Assembly (NCBI RefSeq): GCF_017676345.1 | Contig: NZ_JAFFZM010000029.1 | Location: 1 to 64,000, forward strand | DNA length: 64,000 nt | Source: Streptomyces smyrnaeus | GTDB lineage: Bacteria > Actinomycetota > Actinomycetes > Streptomycetales > Streptomycetaceae | Direction: 5' to 3' | In this document: positions 34,207-42,413 of the stretch, one piece after another | How the letters are laid out: each line of letters starts with the position of its first letter | Numbering within the stretch: position 1 is the stretch's first letter | The notes under the pieces: model-generated | Database searches by the model: none | Told to the model about the DNA's origin: nothing | What the model saw: only the letters and a program-made list of their open reading frames with translations | Position numbers and translations under genes: made by a program

Positions 34207-34279
34207 ACTGGGCGACAGCTCTTTCGGTCGCCCCCTCCAGGACTGGGGCACTGTCGTAAGAGGCGCATAACCTGGCTGT

Positions 34280-35581
34280 ATGGACGTTAATGCGGCGGTC
34301 GCCGCGGCAGCAGCGATCGCCGGTGTGTGCACCGGCGTGATCGCGATGCTGGCGTTCCGGTGGAGCGAGCGGGAGCAGGCCCGCCCCACCCGCACCTCCC
34401 TGCACACCGAGCCGGGGCTGCCCCCGGGCGTCGACACCGTCCTGTCGGTGCTCCGCTCCTCAGCCGTGGTGCTGGACGAGAGCGATGCCGTCGTCAAGGC
34501 CAGCTCCGCCGCCTACGCGCTGGGTCTGGTGCGCGGCGGCAAGCTCGCCGTGGAGCCTATGCTGCAGATGGCCAGGGACACCAGGCGGGACGGGGAGATA
34601 CGGCAGGTCGAGTTGGACCTGCCCCGGCGCGGTACGGGGCGGGGTGATGCCCTCGCGGTTTCCGCGCGGGTGGCCCCACTCGGCTCCCGGCTGGTGCTCC
34701 TGCTGGTGGAGGACCTGACGGAGGCCCGCAGGATCGAGGCGGTGCGGCGCGACTTCGTCGCCAACGTCAGCCATGAGCTCAAGACCCCCGTCGGCGCGCT
34801 CTCCCTCCTCTCGGAGGCGGTGCTGGACGCCTCCGAGGACCCGGAGGCGGTGGAACGCTTCGCCGGCCGGATGCAGAACGAGGCCACTCGGCTGACCAAT
34901 CTCGTCCAGGAGCTGATCGACCTGTCCCGGGTGCAGAACGACGACCCGCTGGAGGACTCCGAGTCGGTCAGGGTGGACGAACTGGTGAACGAGGCGATAG
35001 AGCGAAGCCGGCAGAGCGCCGACAGCAAACAGATCACCCTTCTCGCGGGCGGCACGGAGGGCCTGCACGTATGGGGCAACCGCGGCCAGCTCGCCGCGGC
35101 CCTCGGCAACCTCGTGGAGAACGCCGTCAACTACTCACCCGCCCGCACCCGCGTCAAGGTCGCGGGACGCCTCACCCAGGCCCCGGGCGGCGATCTGATC
35201 GAGATCGCCGTCACCGACCAGGGCATCGGCATCTCCGACCGGGACAAGGAACGCATCTTCGAGCGGTTCTACCGCGTCGATCCGGCCAGATCCCGGGCCA
35301 CCGGAGGCACCGGGCTGGGTTTGTCCATCGTCAAGCACGTGGCCGCCTCGCACGGCGGGGAGGTCACCGTATGGAGCGCCGAGGGACAGGGCTCCACCTT
35401 CACCCTGCGGCTGCCCGAGGCGGGCAGCGCGCGGGAGCAGGCCGCGTCCGACAAGGCCGACCGGCTCGGCCGGAACGGCCTGTCCGGCGCACTGCAGGAA
35501 CCGGCCGCCTTCGACGAGGAAGAGCGGCCGTATGTCGATCAGGCTGATGAACAACTTTCCGCCCCGGAGGTCCTCCCGTGA
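34280..35581 (+). CDS. phoR: phosphate-sensing histidine kinase PhoR (SenX3-like)
   Basis: A 433-residue kinase with one N-terminal membrane segment (about 4-25) and no large outer loop. A PAS-like region follows (about 60-150, VLDESDAVVKASSAAYALGL), then the dimerisation box NVSHELKTPVGALSLLSEAV with His165. The ATPase domain has NLVENAVNYSP, DQGIGISDRDKERIFERFYR and GGTGLGLSIVKHV. It senses phosphate status through PhoU/Pst and phosphorylates PhoP. Its TGA overlaps the phoP GTG (GTGA). Confidence 0.94.
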   Translation: MDVNAAVAAAAAIAGVCTGVIAMLAFRWSEREQARPTRTSLHTEPGLPPGVDTVLSVLRSSAVVLDESDAVVKASSAAYALGLVRGGKLAVEPMLQMARDTRRDGEIRQVELDLPRRGTGRGDALAVSARVAPLGSRLVLLLVEDLTEARRIEAVRRDFVANVSHELKTPVGALSLLSEAVLDASEDPEAVERFAGRMQNEATRLTNLVQELIDLSRVQNDDPLEDSESVRVDELVNEAIERSRQSADSKQITLLAGGTEGLHVWGNRGQLAAALGNLVENAVNYSPARTRVKVAGRLTQAPGGDLIEIAVTDQGIGISDRDKERIFERFYRVDPARSRATGGTGLGLSIVKHVAASHGGEVTVWSAEGQGSTFTLRLPEAGSAREQAASDKADRLGRNGLSGALQEPAAFDEEERPYVDQADEQLSAPEVLP

Positions 35582-36258
35582 CCCGAGTGCTCGTCGTCGA
35601 GGACGAGGAATCGTTCAGCGACGCACTGTCGTACATGCTCCGTAAGGAAGGCTTCGAGGTCGCCGTGGCGGCCACGGGTCCCGAGGGGCTCGACGAGTTC
35701 GAACGCAACGGCGCCGATCTGGTGCTGCTCGATCTGATGCTGCCGGGACTGCCCGGCACGGAGGTCTGCCGCCAGCTGCGCGGCCGCTCCAACGTCCCAG
35801 TGATCATGGTGACGGCCAAGGACAGCGAGATCGACAAGGTTGTCGGCCTGGAGATAGGCGCCGACGACTACGTCACCAAGCCGTTCTCCTCCCGGGAACT
35901 GGTCGCCCGGGTCCGCGCCGTGCTGCGCCGCCGCGGCGAGCCGGAGGAGGTCGTGCCCGCGGCGCTGGAGGCGGGTCCGGTCCGGATGGACGTGGACCGG
36001 CACGTGGTCACGGTCGGCGGCGGCAAGGTCGACCTGCCGCTCAAGGAGTTCGACCTGCTGGAGATGCTGCTGCGCAACGCCGGCCGGGTGCTGACCCGGA
36101 TGCAGCTGATCGACCGGGTCTGGGGCGCGGACTACGTCGGCGACACCAAGACCCTCGACGTGCACGTCAAGCGGCTCCGCGCCAAGATCGAGCCCGACCC
36201 GGGTGCCCCGCGCTATCTGGTGACGGTCCGGGGGCTCGGCTACAAGTTCGAGCCGTAA
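35578..36258 (+). CDS. phoP: phosphate response regulator PhoP
   Basis: A 226-residue OmpR-type regulator. The receiver has acidic residues ED9-10, phospho-acceptor Asp52 in LLDLMLPGLPG and Lys in DYVTKPFSS. The winged helix (about 130-225) has LPLKEFDLLEMLLRNAGRVLTR and LDVHVKRLRAKIEPD. PhoP controls phosphate scavenging and represses many antibiotic genes in Streptomyces, in cross-talk with GlnR, whose gene is 30 kb to the left. GTG start overlaps phoR. Confidence 0.95.
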   Translation: MTRVLVVEDEESFSDALSYMLRKEGFEVAVAATGPEGLDEFERNGADLVLLDLMLPGLPGTEVCRQLRGRSNVPVIMVTAKDSEIDKVVGLEIGADDYVTKPFSSRELVARVRAVLRRRGEPEEVVPAALEAGPVRMDVDRHVVTVGGGKVDLPLKEFDLLEMLLRNAGRVLTRMQLIDRVWGADYVGDTKTLDVHVKRLRAKIEPDPGAPRYLVTVRGLGYKFEP

Positions 36259-36275
36259 ACCGCGCTTGAGGGGGC

Positions 36276-36304
36276 GGCGCGCCCCGTAAGGGGCGCGGGG
36301 AACT
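36276..36304 (+). repeat. Dispersed Streptomyces intergenic repeat, copy 1
   Basis: The stretch around GCCCCGTAAGGGGCGCGGGG, continuing into AACTGCGCGAGCAACC, is a familiar high-copy Streptomyces intergenic word. An inverted near-copy lies at 36477-36500, so the two flank the phoP terminator. Confidence 0.6.
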
Positions 36305-36349
36305 GCGCGAGCAACCACAACGTGCCCGCACCGGGCCCAGCACCCTAGC

Positions 36350-36404
36350 CCCTACGGCGAGAGGCCGCACCCCCCCGCGGGGGAGGCGGCCTCTCGCCGT
36401 AGGG
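36350..36404. terminator. 19-bp perfect-stem terminator between phoP and the lipoprotein gene
   Basis: CCCTACGGCGAGAGGCCGC (36350-36368) pairs perfectly with 36386-36404 around a 17-base C/G loop. It serves the convergent phoP and DUF461 genes. Confidence 0.8.
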
Positions 36405-36450
36405 CCTGGTGCGGAGTCCCGGGTGCGACCGGCCGTGGGTCGCTGGGGGT

Positions 36451-36500
36451 ACCTCCCGGCCGGAGGCTGGGGGAGCAGTTCCCCGCGCCCCTTCGGGGCG
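36451..36500. repeat. Dispersed repeat, palindromic word plus inverted copy of repeat 1
   Basis: The 25 bases 36451-36475 (core CCCGGCCGGAGG) recur as an exact inverted copy at 42427-42451, inside the permease gene, and as a diverged copy at 38686-38720. Bases 36477-36500 are the inverted counterpart of 36281-36304. Confidence 0.65.
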
Positions 36501-36502
36501 AC

Positions 36503-37177
36503 TCAGTGCCCGGCGTGCTCCTCCTGGGCGCCCGGCGTGCCGGCCGGCGAGGACGAGTCGGCCTCGCCCGGCTTCTCGGACTCGGAGGTCGAGGGCGAGC
36601 CGGAGGGCGCCCCGGAGGGCGAGGCAGTGCTGGAGGCACCCGGCTCAGGAGCCCGGCGGGACGGCGAGGGCGACGAGCTGGGGCCGACCGTCTCGTAGGC
36701 GCCCTTGGCCGGGACGACCGTCGCACGCAGCTTGACCGCGCCGGTGCGGCTGAGGTCGAAGGTGAGCGGCTGCGCGTTGCCGTCCTTGATGCCCGTCTTC
36801 TCCGCGTTTGCGAACACCGCGGAGGCCTTGCCCTTGCCGCCCAGCGCCAGTGAGCCGCCGGCCGGTACGACCAGCTTCTTCTCGCCCTTCGCGGGGCTCA
36901 GTTCGGCGCGGGCGCCCTTGGTGCGGATGCCCTTGAGGATCTGATCCTTCTCGCCGTCGTTGAAGATCCGCGCGGTGACGGTCGCCTCGTCGGAACCCGT
37001 GGTTCCGGTGACGACGTTGGCGTTCTGGATCTCGATGACCCCGACGTGCGTCGCCGCGTTGTCGGGCTTGATCTCCAGAGTCTGCGCGTCGTTCCCGGCG
37101 CCGCAGGCGGTCAGCGAGACGGCGGCGAGCGCGAGGGTGGTGGCGGCGAGGGTGCCGCGACGAAGGCTGCTGCTCAC
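36503..37177 (-). CDS. DUF461/PCu(A)C-like lipoprotein
   Basis: A 224-residue exported lipoprotein. The signal peptide ends in the lipobox LTAC (Cys25). A beta-sandwich domain (about 35-165) resembles the DUF461 family near the copper chaperone PCuAC, with HVGVIEIQNANVVTG and VPAGGSLALGGKG. The usual Met/His copper ligands are not evident, so copper binding is doubtful. The last 55 residues are a Ser/Pro/Glu-rich spacer. In Streptomyces this gene always sits between phoP and carD, but no functional link is known to me. Confidence 0.85.
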   Translation of the reverse strand: MSSSLRRGTLAATTLALAAVSLTACGAGNDAQTLEIKPDNAATHVGVIEIQNANVVTGTTGSDEATVTARIFNDGEKDQILKGIRTKGARAELSPAKGEKKLVVPAGGSLALGGKGKASAVFANAEKTGIKDGNAQPLTFDLSRTGAVKLRATVVPAKGAYETVGPSSSPSPSRRAPEPGASSTASPSGAPSGSPSTSESEKPGEADSSSPAGTPGAQEEHAGH

Positions 37178-37300
37178 GGCGGCGGCAACTCCTAGGCGAG
37201 CTATGGCGGCGGCACGCTCCTCAGGCGCGTGCCGGTCGCAGTACGGATGGGCTTTCGCGTGCGCGCTCAGGTTACCGACAGCCTGTGGACGCCCCGCACC

Positions 37301-37387
37301 CGACCCTCCGACCCGGACCGCCGACCCGACCCTCCGACCCGGACCGCCGACCGGGACCGCCGACCGGGACCGCCGACCGGGACCGGC
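37301..37387. repeat. Tandem GC repeat array in the carD upstream gap
   Basis: Two copies of a 26-base unit (GACCCTCCGACCCGGACCGC core) run into three exact or near-exact copies of the 13-base unit CGACCGGGACCGC. The 37178-37933 gap (756 bases) otherwise shows no convincing gene. Confidence 0.75.
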
Positions 37388-37450
37388 CCAGGTCGGGCCG
37401 GTGGTGGCTGTCGTCCTTGCCCGTCCCCCTGCCGGCGGGCGCCGACGCGA

Positions 37451-37480
37451 GTCTGCCCGTCTGCCCGTCTGCCCGTCTGG
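37451..37480. repeat. Octamer tandem repeat GTCTGCCC
   Basis: GTCTGCCC is repeated three times head to tail followed by GTCTGG, with degenerate continuation (CTGTCGGC, GTCTGC) to about 37525. Non-coding and probably unstable by slippage. Confidence 0.7.
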
Positions 37481-37612
37481 CTGTCGGCCTGTCGGCTCCT
37501 CTGCCTGTCGGCCCGTCTGCGTGTCCGTGCGCCCGTACGCCGTCGAATAGCGTCGGCCGGAGCACGGGTGACCTCCGTACGAGCGATTCCACGGGAATGC
37601 GAGAGGTTGATG

Positions 37613-37656
37613 AAGAATTGATCAACAGCCTCTTGTGCGGCCATTGATCAATTCTT
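37613..37656. promoter_or_regulatory. 13-bp AT-rich inverted repeat upstream of carD
   Basis: AAGAATTGATCAA (37613-37625) is inverted exactly as TTGATCAATTCTT (37644-37656) around an 18-base loop. Each arm contains the palindrome TTGATCAA. Such AT-rich symmetry in a very GC-rich genome points to an operator pair or a structured leader; the carD start is 278 bases downstream. Confidence 0.5.
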
Positions 37657-37933
37657 GGGAAAGCGGGAAGGTGTGGTGAAGACGCCACTCCCTACGATCA
37701 GACAAATCGGTCAAAGCGGACGTGTCGTAACCCTCTTCCGGGGGCGCCCTCGTGGTGTTTCCAGGGGTGGGCAGAACCGCTCTCACCTGCGAATACCCGC
37801 TTGCATTGGCTGGTCGATGCACGATAGAGGGCCGCTTGTCAAGCCCCGAGATGTGCCCTGACCTGCGAAAACGCCATTCAGAAGACGTCGTTCCCGTGTT
37901 ACCCTGGATAGCCACGGAAGGGGTACCTGACAC

Positions 37934-38416
37934 ATGACGTTCAAGGTTGGCGACACCGTGGTCTATCCCCATCACGGGGCCGCGCTGATCGAGGCTATCG
38001 AAACTCGCCAGATCAAAGGCGTGGACAAGACCTACTTGGTTCTGAAGGTCGCGCAGGGCGATTTGACCGTTCGTGTACCCGCGGACAATGCGGAGTTCGT
38101 AGGCGTGCGCGACGTCGTTGGTTCGGACGGGCTGGACAGGGTCTTCGAGGTGCTCCGCGCGCCGTATGCCGAGGAGCCGACCAACTGGTCCCGCCGCTAC
38201 AAGGCAAATCTCGAAAAGCTTGCGTCCGGCGACGTGATCAAGGTTGCCGAGGTCGTGCGTGACCTGTGGCGCCGTGAGCGTGAACGCGGCCTGTCCGCCG
38301 GTGAGAAGCGGATGCTGGCCAAGGCCCGTCAGATCCTGGTGAGCGAGCTGGCTCTGGCGGAGAACACGAACGAGGACAAGGCCGAGGCGTTGCTCGACGA
38401 GGTTCTCGCTTCCTGA
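37934..38416 (+). CDS. carD: CarD/CdnL-family RNA polymerase-binding regulator
   Basis: A 160-residue CarD protein. The N-terminal RNA-polymerase-interacting domain (about 1-60) starts MTFKVGDTVVYPHHGAALIE. The helical C-terminal domain (about 65-160, NWSRRYKANLEKLASGDVIK, SAGEKRMLAKARQILVSELA) contacts promoter DNA and stabilises open complexes, mainly at rRNA and housekeeping promoters. GGAAGGGGT precedes the ATG. Third positions are less GC-rich than in neighbours, common for this highly expressed gene. Confidence 0.95.
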   Translation: MTFKVGDTVVYPHHGAALIEAIETRQIKGVDKTYLVLKVAQGDLTVRVPADNAEFVGVRDVVGSDGLDRVFEVLRAPYAEEPTNWSRRYKANLEKLASGDVIKVAEVVRDLWRRERERGLSAGEKRMLAKARQILVSELALAENTNEDKAEALLDEVLAS

Positions 38417-38685
38417 CACTCGATCTGCCCCACGATGCCGCGGTGCCCGGATGACATCAGTCGTCACCGGGCGCTGCGGCATGTTCGGCAGCATGTCCGG
38501 ATGTCCGGCTTTCGGCGCCGGCTACGGCGATCCTGCCGGCCCCCGGTGATCCTCGGTCCTCGATGCCGACGATCGTTGCGGGGGCCCGTCCGGTCGTGCA
38601 GGGTCGTGCAGGTATGCGTGCCGGGCCAGGGCAGCCGGCTCGACCGATGGTCACGGAAGGGTTCGGTCGAGTGGTTGCGCCCGGC

Positions 38686-38720
38686 ACTCCCCCCAACCTA
38701 TGGCCGGGGGTACCCCCAGG
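38686..38720. repeat. Diverged copy of the CCGGCCGG-type dispersed repeat
   Basis: CTCCCCCCAACCTATGGCCG followed by GGGGTACCCCCAGG resembles the repeats at 36451 and 42427. It sits in the 349-base carD-ispD gap, in which I see no gene. Confidence 0.5.
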
Positions 38721-38765
38721 CCATACCCACCCCGGCTGAGGACACAAACCCTGAACGCGCTACCG

Positions 38766-39545
38766 ATGTCAATCGATTCCACAGACTTCGCCCCATCCGG
38801 GGACCGGCGACCCTCCGGCGACGCCGGACCCCGCACCGCCGTCGTCATCCCCGCCGCCGGCAAGGGCGTACGCCTCGGCCCCGGAGCGCCCAAGGCGCTG
38901 CGCGAGCTGGGTGGTACACCGATGCTGGTGCACGCCGTTCGGGCCACAGCGCGGGCGCGCGCCGTCGAACTCGTCGTCGTGGTCGCGCCCTCCGACGGCG
39001 CACCCGCCGTCCGCACGCTGCTGGACGAGCACGGACTGCCCGAGGTCGCCGTCGTACCCGGCGGCGAGACCCGCCAGGACTCCGTGCGCCTCGGTCTCGC
39101 GGCGCTCCCCGACACCGTCGAGACGGTGCTCGTGCACGACGCGGCGCGTCCGCTCGTCCCGGACGAGACGGTGGACGCCGTCGCGCGGACCGTCCGTGCG
39201 GGTGCCCCCGCCGTGGTGCCGGCGCTGCCCGTCACGGACACCGTCAAGCAGGTGGAACCCCGCGCCGACGGGGAGCCCGAGCCGGTCACCGGTACCCCCG
39301 ACCGCGCCCGGCTGCGTGCCGTACAGACCCCGCAGGGGTTCGCCCGCAAGGTGCTCGCCGAGGCGCACGCCCGGCTGGCGGCGCGGGGCGAGGGAGCCAC
39401 GGACGACGCGGGCATGGTCGAGCGGCTCGGCGTCGAGGTGGTCGTCGTCCCCGGTCATGAGGAGGCGTTCAAGGTGACCCGCCCGCTCGACCTGGTCCTC
39501 GCGGAGGCCGTGCTGGCCAGGAGGAGGGCGCACGATGCGTTCTGA
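38766..39545 (+). CDS. ispD: 2-C-methyl-D-erythritol 4-phosphate cytidylyltransferase
   Basis: A 259-residue IspD, third step of the MEP isoprenoid pathway (CTP plus MEP to CDP-ME). Motifs: VVIPAAGKGVRLGPGAPKAL, VVPGGETRQDSVRLGLAAL, VLVHDAARPLV, DTVKQVE, RAVQTPQGFARKVL, and VVPGHEEAFKVTRPLDL. ATG 38766 is chosen because the frame upstream runs through a dispersed repeat. It overlaps ispF by 11 bases. Confidence 0.95.
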   Translation: MSIDSTDFAPSGDRRPSGDAGPRTAVVIPAAGKGVRLGPGAPKALRELGGTPMLVHAVRATARARAVELVVVVAPSDGAPAVRTLLDEHGLPEVAVVPGGETRQDSVRLGLAALPDTVETVLVHDAARPLVPDETVDAVARTVRAGAPAVVPALPVTDTVKQVEPRADGEPEPVTGTPDRARLRAVQTPQGFARKVLAEAHARLAARGEGATDDAGMVERLGVEVVVVPGHEEAFKVTRPLDLVLAEAVLARRRAHDAF

Positions 39546-40089
39546 CGGCGTCGACCGCCCCTCCTCCGCCGATCAGCCGCCCGCCGCTGCCCCACCCCCG
39601 CTCCCGTCCCCGCCGCTGCCCCTGGTCGGCATCGGCACCGATGTGCACGCGTTCGAGGAAGGGCGCGAGTTGTGGTGCGGTGGACTGCTGTGGGAGGGCG
39701 AGCGGTACGGACTCGCCGGGCACTCCGACGGCGACGTGGCGGCGCACGCGGCGTGCGACGCGCTCTTCTCCGCCGCCGGACTCGGGGACCTGGGCGCCCA
39801 CTTCGGCACGGCCCGGCCCGAGTGGTCCGGCGCCTCGGGCGTCGCGCTGCTCACCGAGGCGGCTCGCATCGTGCGTGCGGCGGGGTACGAGATCGGCAAT
39901 GTGGCCGTGCAGGTGATCGGTGTCCGCCCCAAGGTCGGCAAGCGGCGCGCGGAGGCCATGAAGGCGCTGTCGGACGCTGTCGGCGCTCCGGTCTCCCTCT
40001 CGGGCACCACCACCGACGGCCTCGGTCTGACCGGTCGCGGCGAGGGGCTGGCGGCCGTCGCCACGGCTCTGGTGCTCCCACACCGTTAG
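39535..40089 (+). CDS. ispF: 2-C-methyl-D-erythritol 2,4-cyclodiphosphate synthase
   Basis: A 184-residue IspF, fifth MEP-pathway step. After a Pro-rich leader of about 30 residues the core starts VGIGTDVHAFEEGRELWCGG (metal ligands Asp and His in DVH), GHSDGDVAAHAACDALF, DLGAHF, and ends TTTDGLGLTGRGEGLAAVA. It overlaps ispD by 11 bases, implying coupled synthesis. Confidence 0.95.
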   Translation: MRSDGVDRPSSADQPPAAAPPPLPSPPLPLVGIGTDVHAFEEGRELWCGGLLWEGERYGLAGHSDGDVAAHAACDALFSAAGLGDLGAHFGTARPEWSGASGVALLTEAARIVRAAGYEIGNVAVQVIGVRPKVGKRRAEAMKALSDAVGAPVSLSGTTTDGLGLTGRGEGLAAVATALVLPHR

Positions 40090-40244
40090 CGGCGGGCCCG
40101 CCTGGACGCGAAGGAGCCCGGGCTGTACGCGAAGGAGCCCGGGCCTCCTCCCGTTCTGCCGGACGGCCGTTCCGCCGGACGGCGATGGGGCCCGGGCTGC
40201 ACTCGCTTCCCAGTTGCGCATCGTTCGCAGTTACAGTTGAGGCG

Positions 40245-40832
40245 ATGTCCTACCTCCTGCGTACCGCCGCGCCCGCCGATGTCGAGGTCGCGCGCAGCGT
40301 CATGCTCGACACCGTCTACGGCGATCTGCGGTCCGGCTACGTGCCGCGCTGGCACCGGGACATCATCGATATCGAGGGCACGTATCTGCGCCCGCCGCGC
40401 CGCACCCTCCTCGTCGCCGTCGACGAGGCGAGCGGCGAGGTCGTCGCGACGGGCGCGGTCCGCGACCAGGGGCCGCAGGCGCCGCCGAATCCGCCGTGGG
40501 TCGCCGAGCGGTTCCCCTCCGGGAGTACGGCGCAGCTGTGCAGGATCTATGTGCGCTCGACCCACCGCCGGCTGGGTATCGCCCGTGCGATGGTGCGGGA
40601 GCTGTCGGCCTTCGTGGCGGAAGCGGGCGGCTACGAGGCGATCTATCTGCACACCGATCCCACCGTGCCCGGCGCCGAGCCGTTCTGGCGGGCCATGGCG
40701 ACGGTCGTCTGCGACGAGCGCGAACTGCCGGGCGGCGGCCAGGGCATCGTCCACTTCTCGCTGCCGGTCCCGGCGCTGTCGGCGGCCCGCTCCGCCGTGT
40801 CGGCGGGCTCGCTGACCGCGACCGTTTGTTGA
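40245..40832 (+). CDS. GNAT-family N-acetyltransferase
   Basis: A 195-residue acetyltransferase. The acetyl-CoA loop is RIYVRSTHRRLGIARAMVREL (about 100-120), preceded by the beta strand AQLCRIYV. Substrate unknown. The C-terminal 30 residues are Ala/Ser-rich. The stop overlaps the candidate regulatory site of the following transporter operon, and a short gap of 27 bases separates it from the solute-binding protein gene. Confidence 0.82.
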   Translation: MSYLLRTAAPADVEVARSVMLDTVYGDLRSGYVPRWHRDIIDIEGTYLRPPRRTLLVAVDEASGEVVATGAVRDQGPQAPPNPPWVAERFPSGSTAQLCRIYVRSTHRRLGIARAMVRELSAFVAEAGGYEAIYLHTDPTVPGAEPFWRAMATVVCDERELPGGGQGIVHFSLPVPALSAARSAVSAGSLTATVC

Positions 40833-40851
40833 AAATCGCTTCCAGATAGAG
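40830..40851 (+). promoter_or_regulatory. Zur-like half-conserved palindrome and -10 box before the transporter operon
   Basis: TGAAAATCGCTTCCA (40830-40844) matches the actinobacterial Zur consensus TGAAAATGATTTTCA at 11 of 15 places, perfectly in the left half. TAGAGT (40846-40851) could be a -10 box placing transcription start at about the ATG at 40860, which has no ribosome site, so the message may be leaderless. Confidence 0.35.
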
Positions 40852-40859
40852 TCCGAGTC

Positions 40860-42413
40860 ATGCCCCAGATACGCCGCGCCCGCCCCGCGGGCGCCTTCCG
40901 CTTCCGCAGCGCCCCGGCCGCCGTCGCGCTCGTGACCACGGGCGCGCTCACCCTCACCGCGTGCGGGGGCTCCGGTGGCGGCTCGGGCGAGCGGCTGCGG
41001 GTCTCCATGGCGTTCCCGCCCGCCCAGTCGATGTCCCCGTACGGGGACGACGCCGTGCTGCTCAGCCGGCTCTCCGTGATCGAAGGCCTGACCAAGCTGG
41101 ACACCTCCGGGGAGGCCGAGCCGGCGCTGGCGACCTCCTGGAAGCCCTCCGACGGCGGGCGCACCTGGACGTTCCAGCTGCGCAAGGCCCGCTTCCAGGA
41201 CGGGCGGAAGGTGACGGCCGACGCGGTCGTCCGCTCGATCGAGGAGGCCACGAAGGCCTCGCCCGAGCCCCGGGTGCTCAGCGACGCGGGCGAGCTCAAG
41301 GCGAAGGCGAAGGACGCGGACACGGTCGCCGTCACCAGCGGCGAGCCGGACACGCTGCTGCCCCAGCGGCTGGCCAACCCCTCTCTCGCCGTGCTCTCCC
41401 CCGAGGCGTACGGCCGGGGCGAGGGCGCCGACAAGGGCGGCAAGGTGACCGTCGCCGGGCACGCCACCGGGCCGTTCACCCTCACCGAGGTCGACGGGGC
41501 GGTCAGCGCCACACTTGAGCGCAACGACGACTACTGGGGCGGCAAGGCGAAGGCCGCCGGGGTGGACGTGACGTTCACCGCGAACGGCACCACCCGCGCC
41601 AACGCGCTGCGGTCGGGCAGCACGGACATCGCCGAGTACGTCCCCGTCTCGCAGGCCTCCGTGCTGAAGCAGAGTCAGATCGAGGCGGTGCCCACCGCCC
41701 GCACCAACAGCCTCTACATGAACACCGGGCGCGGACCGCTCCAGGACCCGCGTCTGCGGGCGGCGGTCCGTTCGGCCATCGACAGCAAGGCGCTGATCAA
41801 GAGCGTGTACGAGGGGTACGCGGACGAGCCCGAGGGGCTGCTCGGGCCGGGCGTGAAGTGGGCCGACGAACTGCGTGTCCCCGTCAAGGGCCGGGCGAAG
41901 CCCGCGACCAAGGCGCAGGTGAAGAAGGCGCCGACCCTCACGCTCGCCACCTACACCAACCGCCCCGAGCTGCCCGAGGTCGTCACCGCCCTCCAGCAGC
42001 AGTTCGAGCAGGCGGGCTTCCGGGTCAAGCAGGTCGTACGCGACTACGCGCGGATGGAGGCCGACGCGCTCGCCGGCAAGTACGACATCTTCGTACAGGC
42101 CCGCAACACCCTGCTGGACACCGGCGACCCGGTGTCGTACCTGGAGTCCGACTTCACCTGCAAGGGCTCCTTCAACATGTCGCAGCTGTGCGACAAAGCC
42201 GTGGACAAGGCCGTCGACAAGGCGGCGGGCACCGGGTCCACGGCCGAGCGGCAGCGCGCCGAGCTGGCGGCCGAGGCGAAGATCCTGCGCACCGACGCCG
42301 TGGTGCCGCTGCTGCACGAGCGCTTCATCCAGGGCGTCGCCGACGACATCGAGGGCGTCTCCCTCGACCCGATGGAGCGCACTCTGGTCACCGCCGACAC
42401 CCACCGCGAGTGA
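40860..42413 (+). CDS. ABC importer solute-binding lipoprotein (SBP_bac_5 family)
   Basis: A 517-residue extracellular lipoprotein. The signal peptide ends in LTAC (lipobox Cys about 38). The body is a cluster-C peptide/nickel-type binding protein: MSPYGDDAVLLSRLSVIEGL, ALATSWKPSDGGRTWTFQLR, GPFTLTEVDG, NDDYWGG, RLRAAVRSAIDSKALI. Ligands for this group include oligopeptides, nickel chelates and opine metallophores. It heads an operon with a fused double permease and an MFS exporter. Confidence 0.88.
   Translation: MPQIRRARPAGAFRFRSAPAAVALVTTGALTLTACGGSGGGSGERLRVSMAFPPAQSMSPYGDDAVLLSRLSVIEGLTKLDTSGEAEPALATSWKPSDGGRTWTFQLRKARFQDGRKVTADAVVRSIEEATKASPEPRVLSDAGELKAKAKDADTVAVTSGEPDTLLPQRLANPSLAVLSPEAYGRGEGADKGGKVTVAGHATGPFTLTEVDGAVSATLERNDDYWGGKAKAAGVDVTFTANGTTRANALRSGSTDIAEYVPVSQASVLKQSQIEAVPTARTNSLYMNTGRGPLQDPRLRAAVRSAIDSKALIKSVYEGYADEPEGLLGPGVKWADELRVPVKGRAKPATKAQVKKAPTLTLATYTNRPELPEVVTALQQQFEQAGFRVKQVVRDYARMEADALAGKYDIFVQARNTLLDTGDPVSYLESDFTCKGSFNMSQLCDKAVDKAVDKAAGTGSTAERQRAELAAEAKILRTDAVVPLLHERFIQGVADDIEGVSLDPMERTLVTADTHRE

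Noticed and set aside
41858..42409. Extended permease frame overlapping the solute-binding gene
   Set aside because: The extra N-terminal residues are the shifted frame of the binding-protein gene; the membrane domain begins after GTG 42410.
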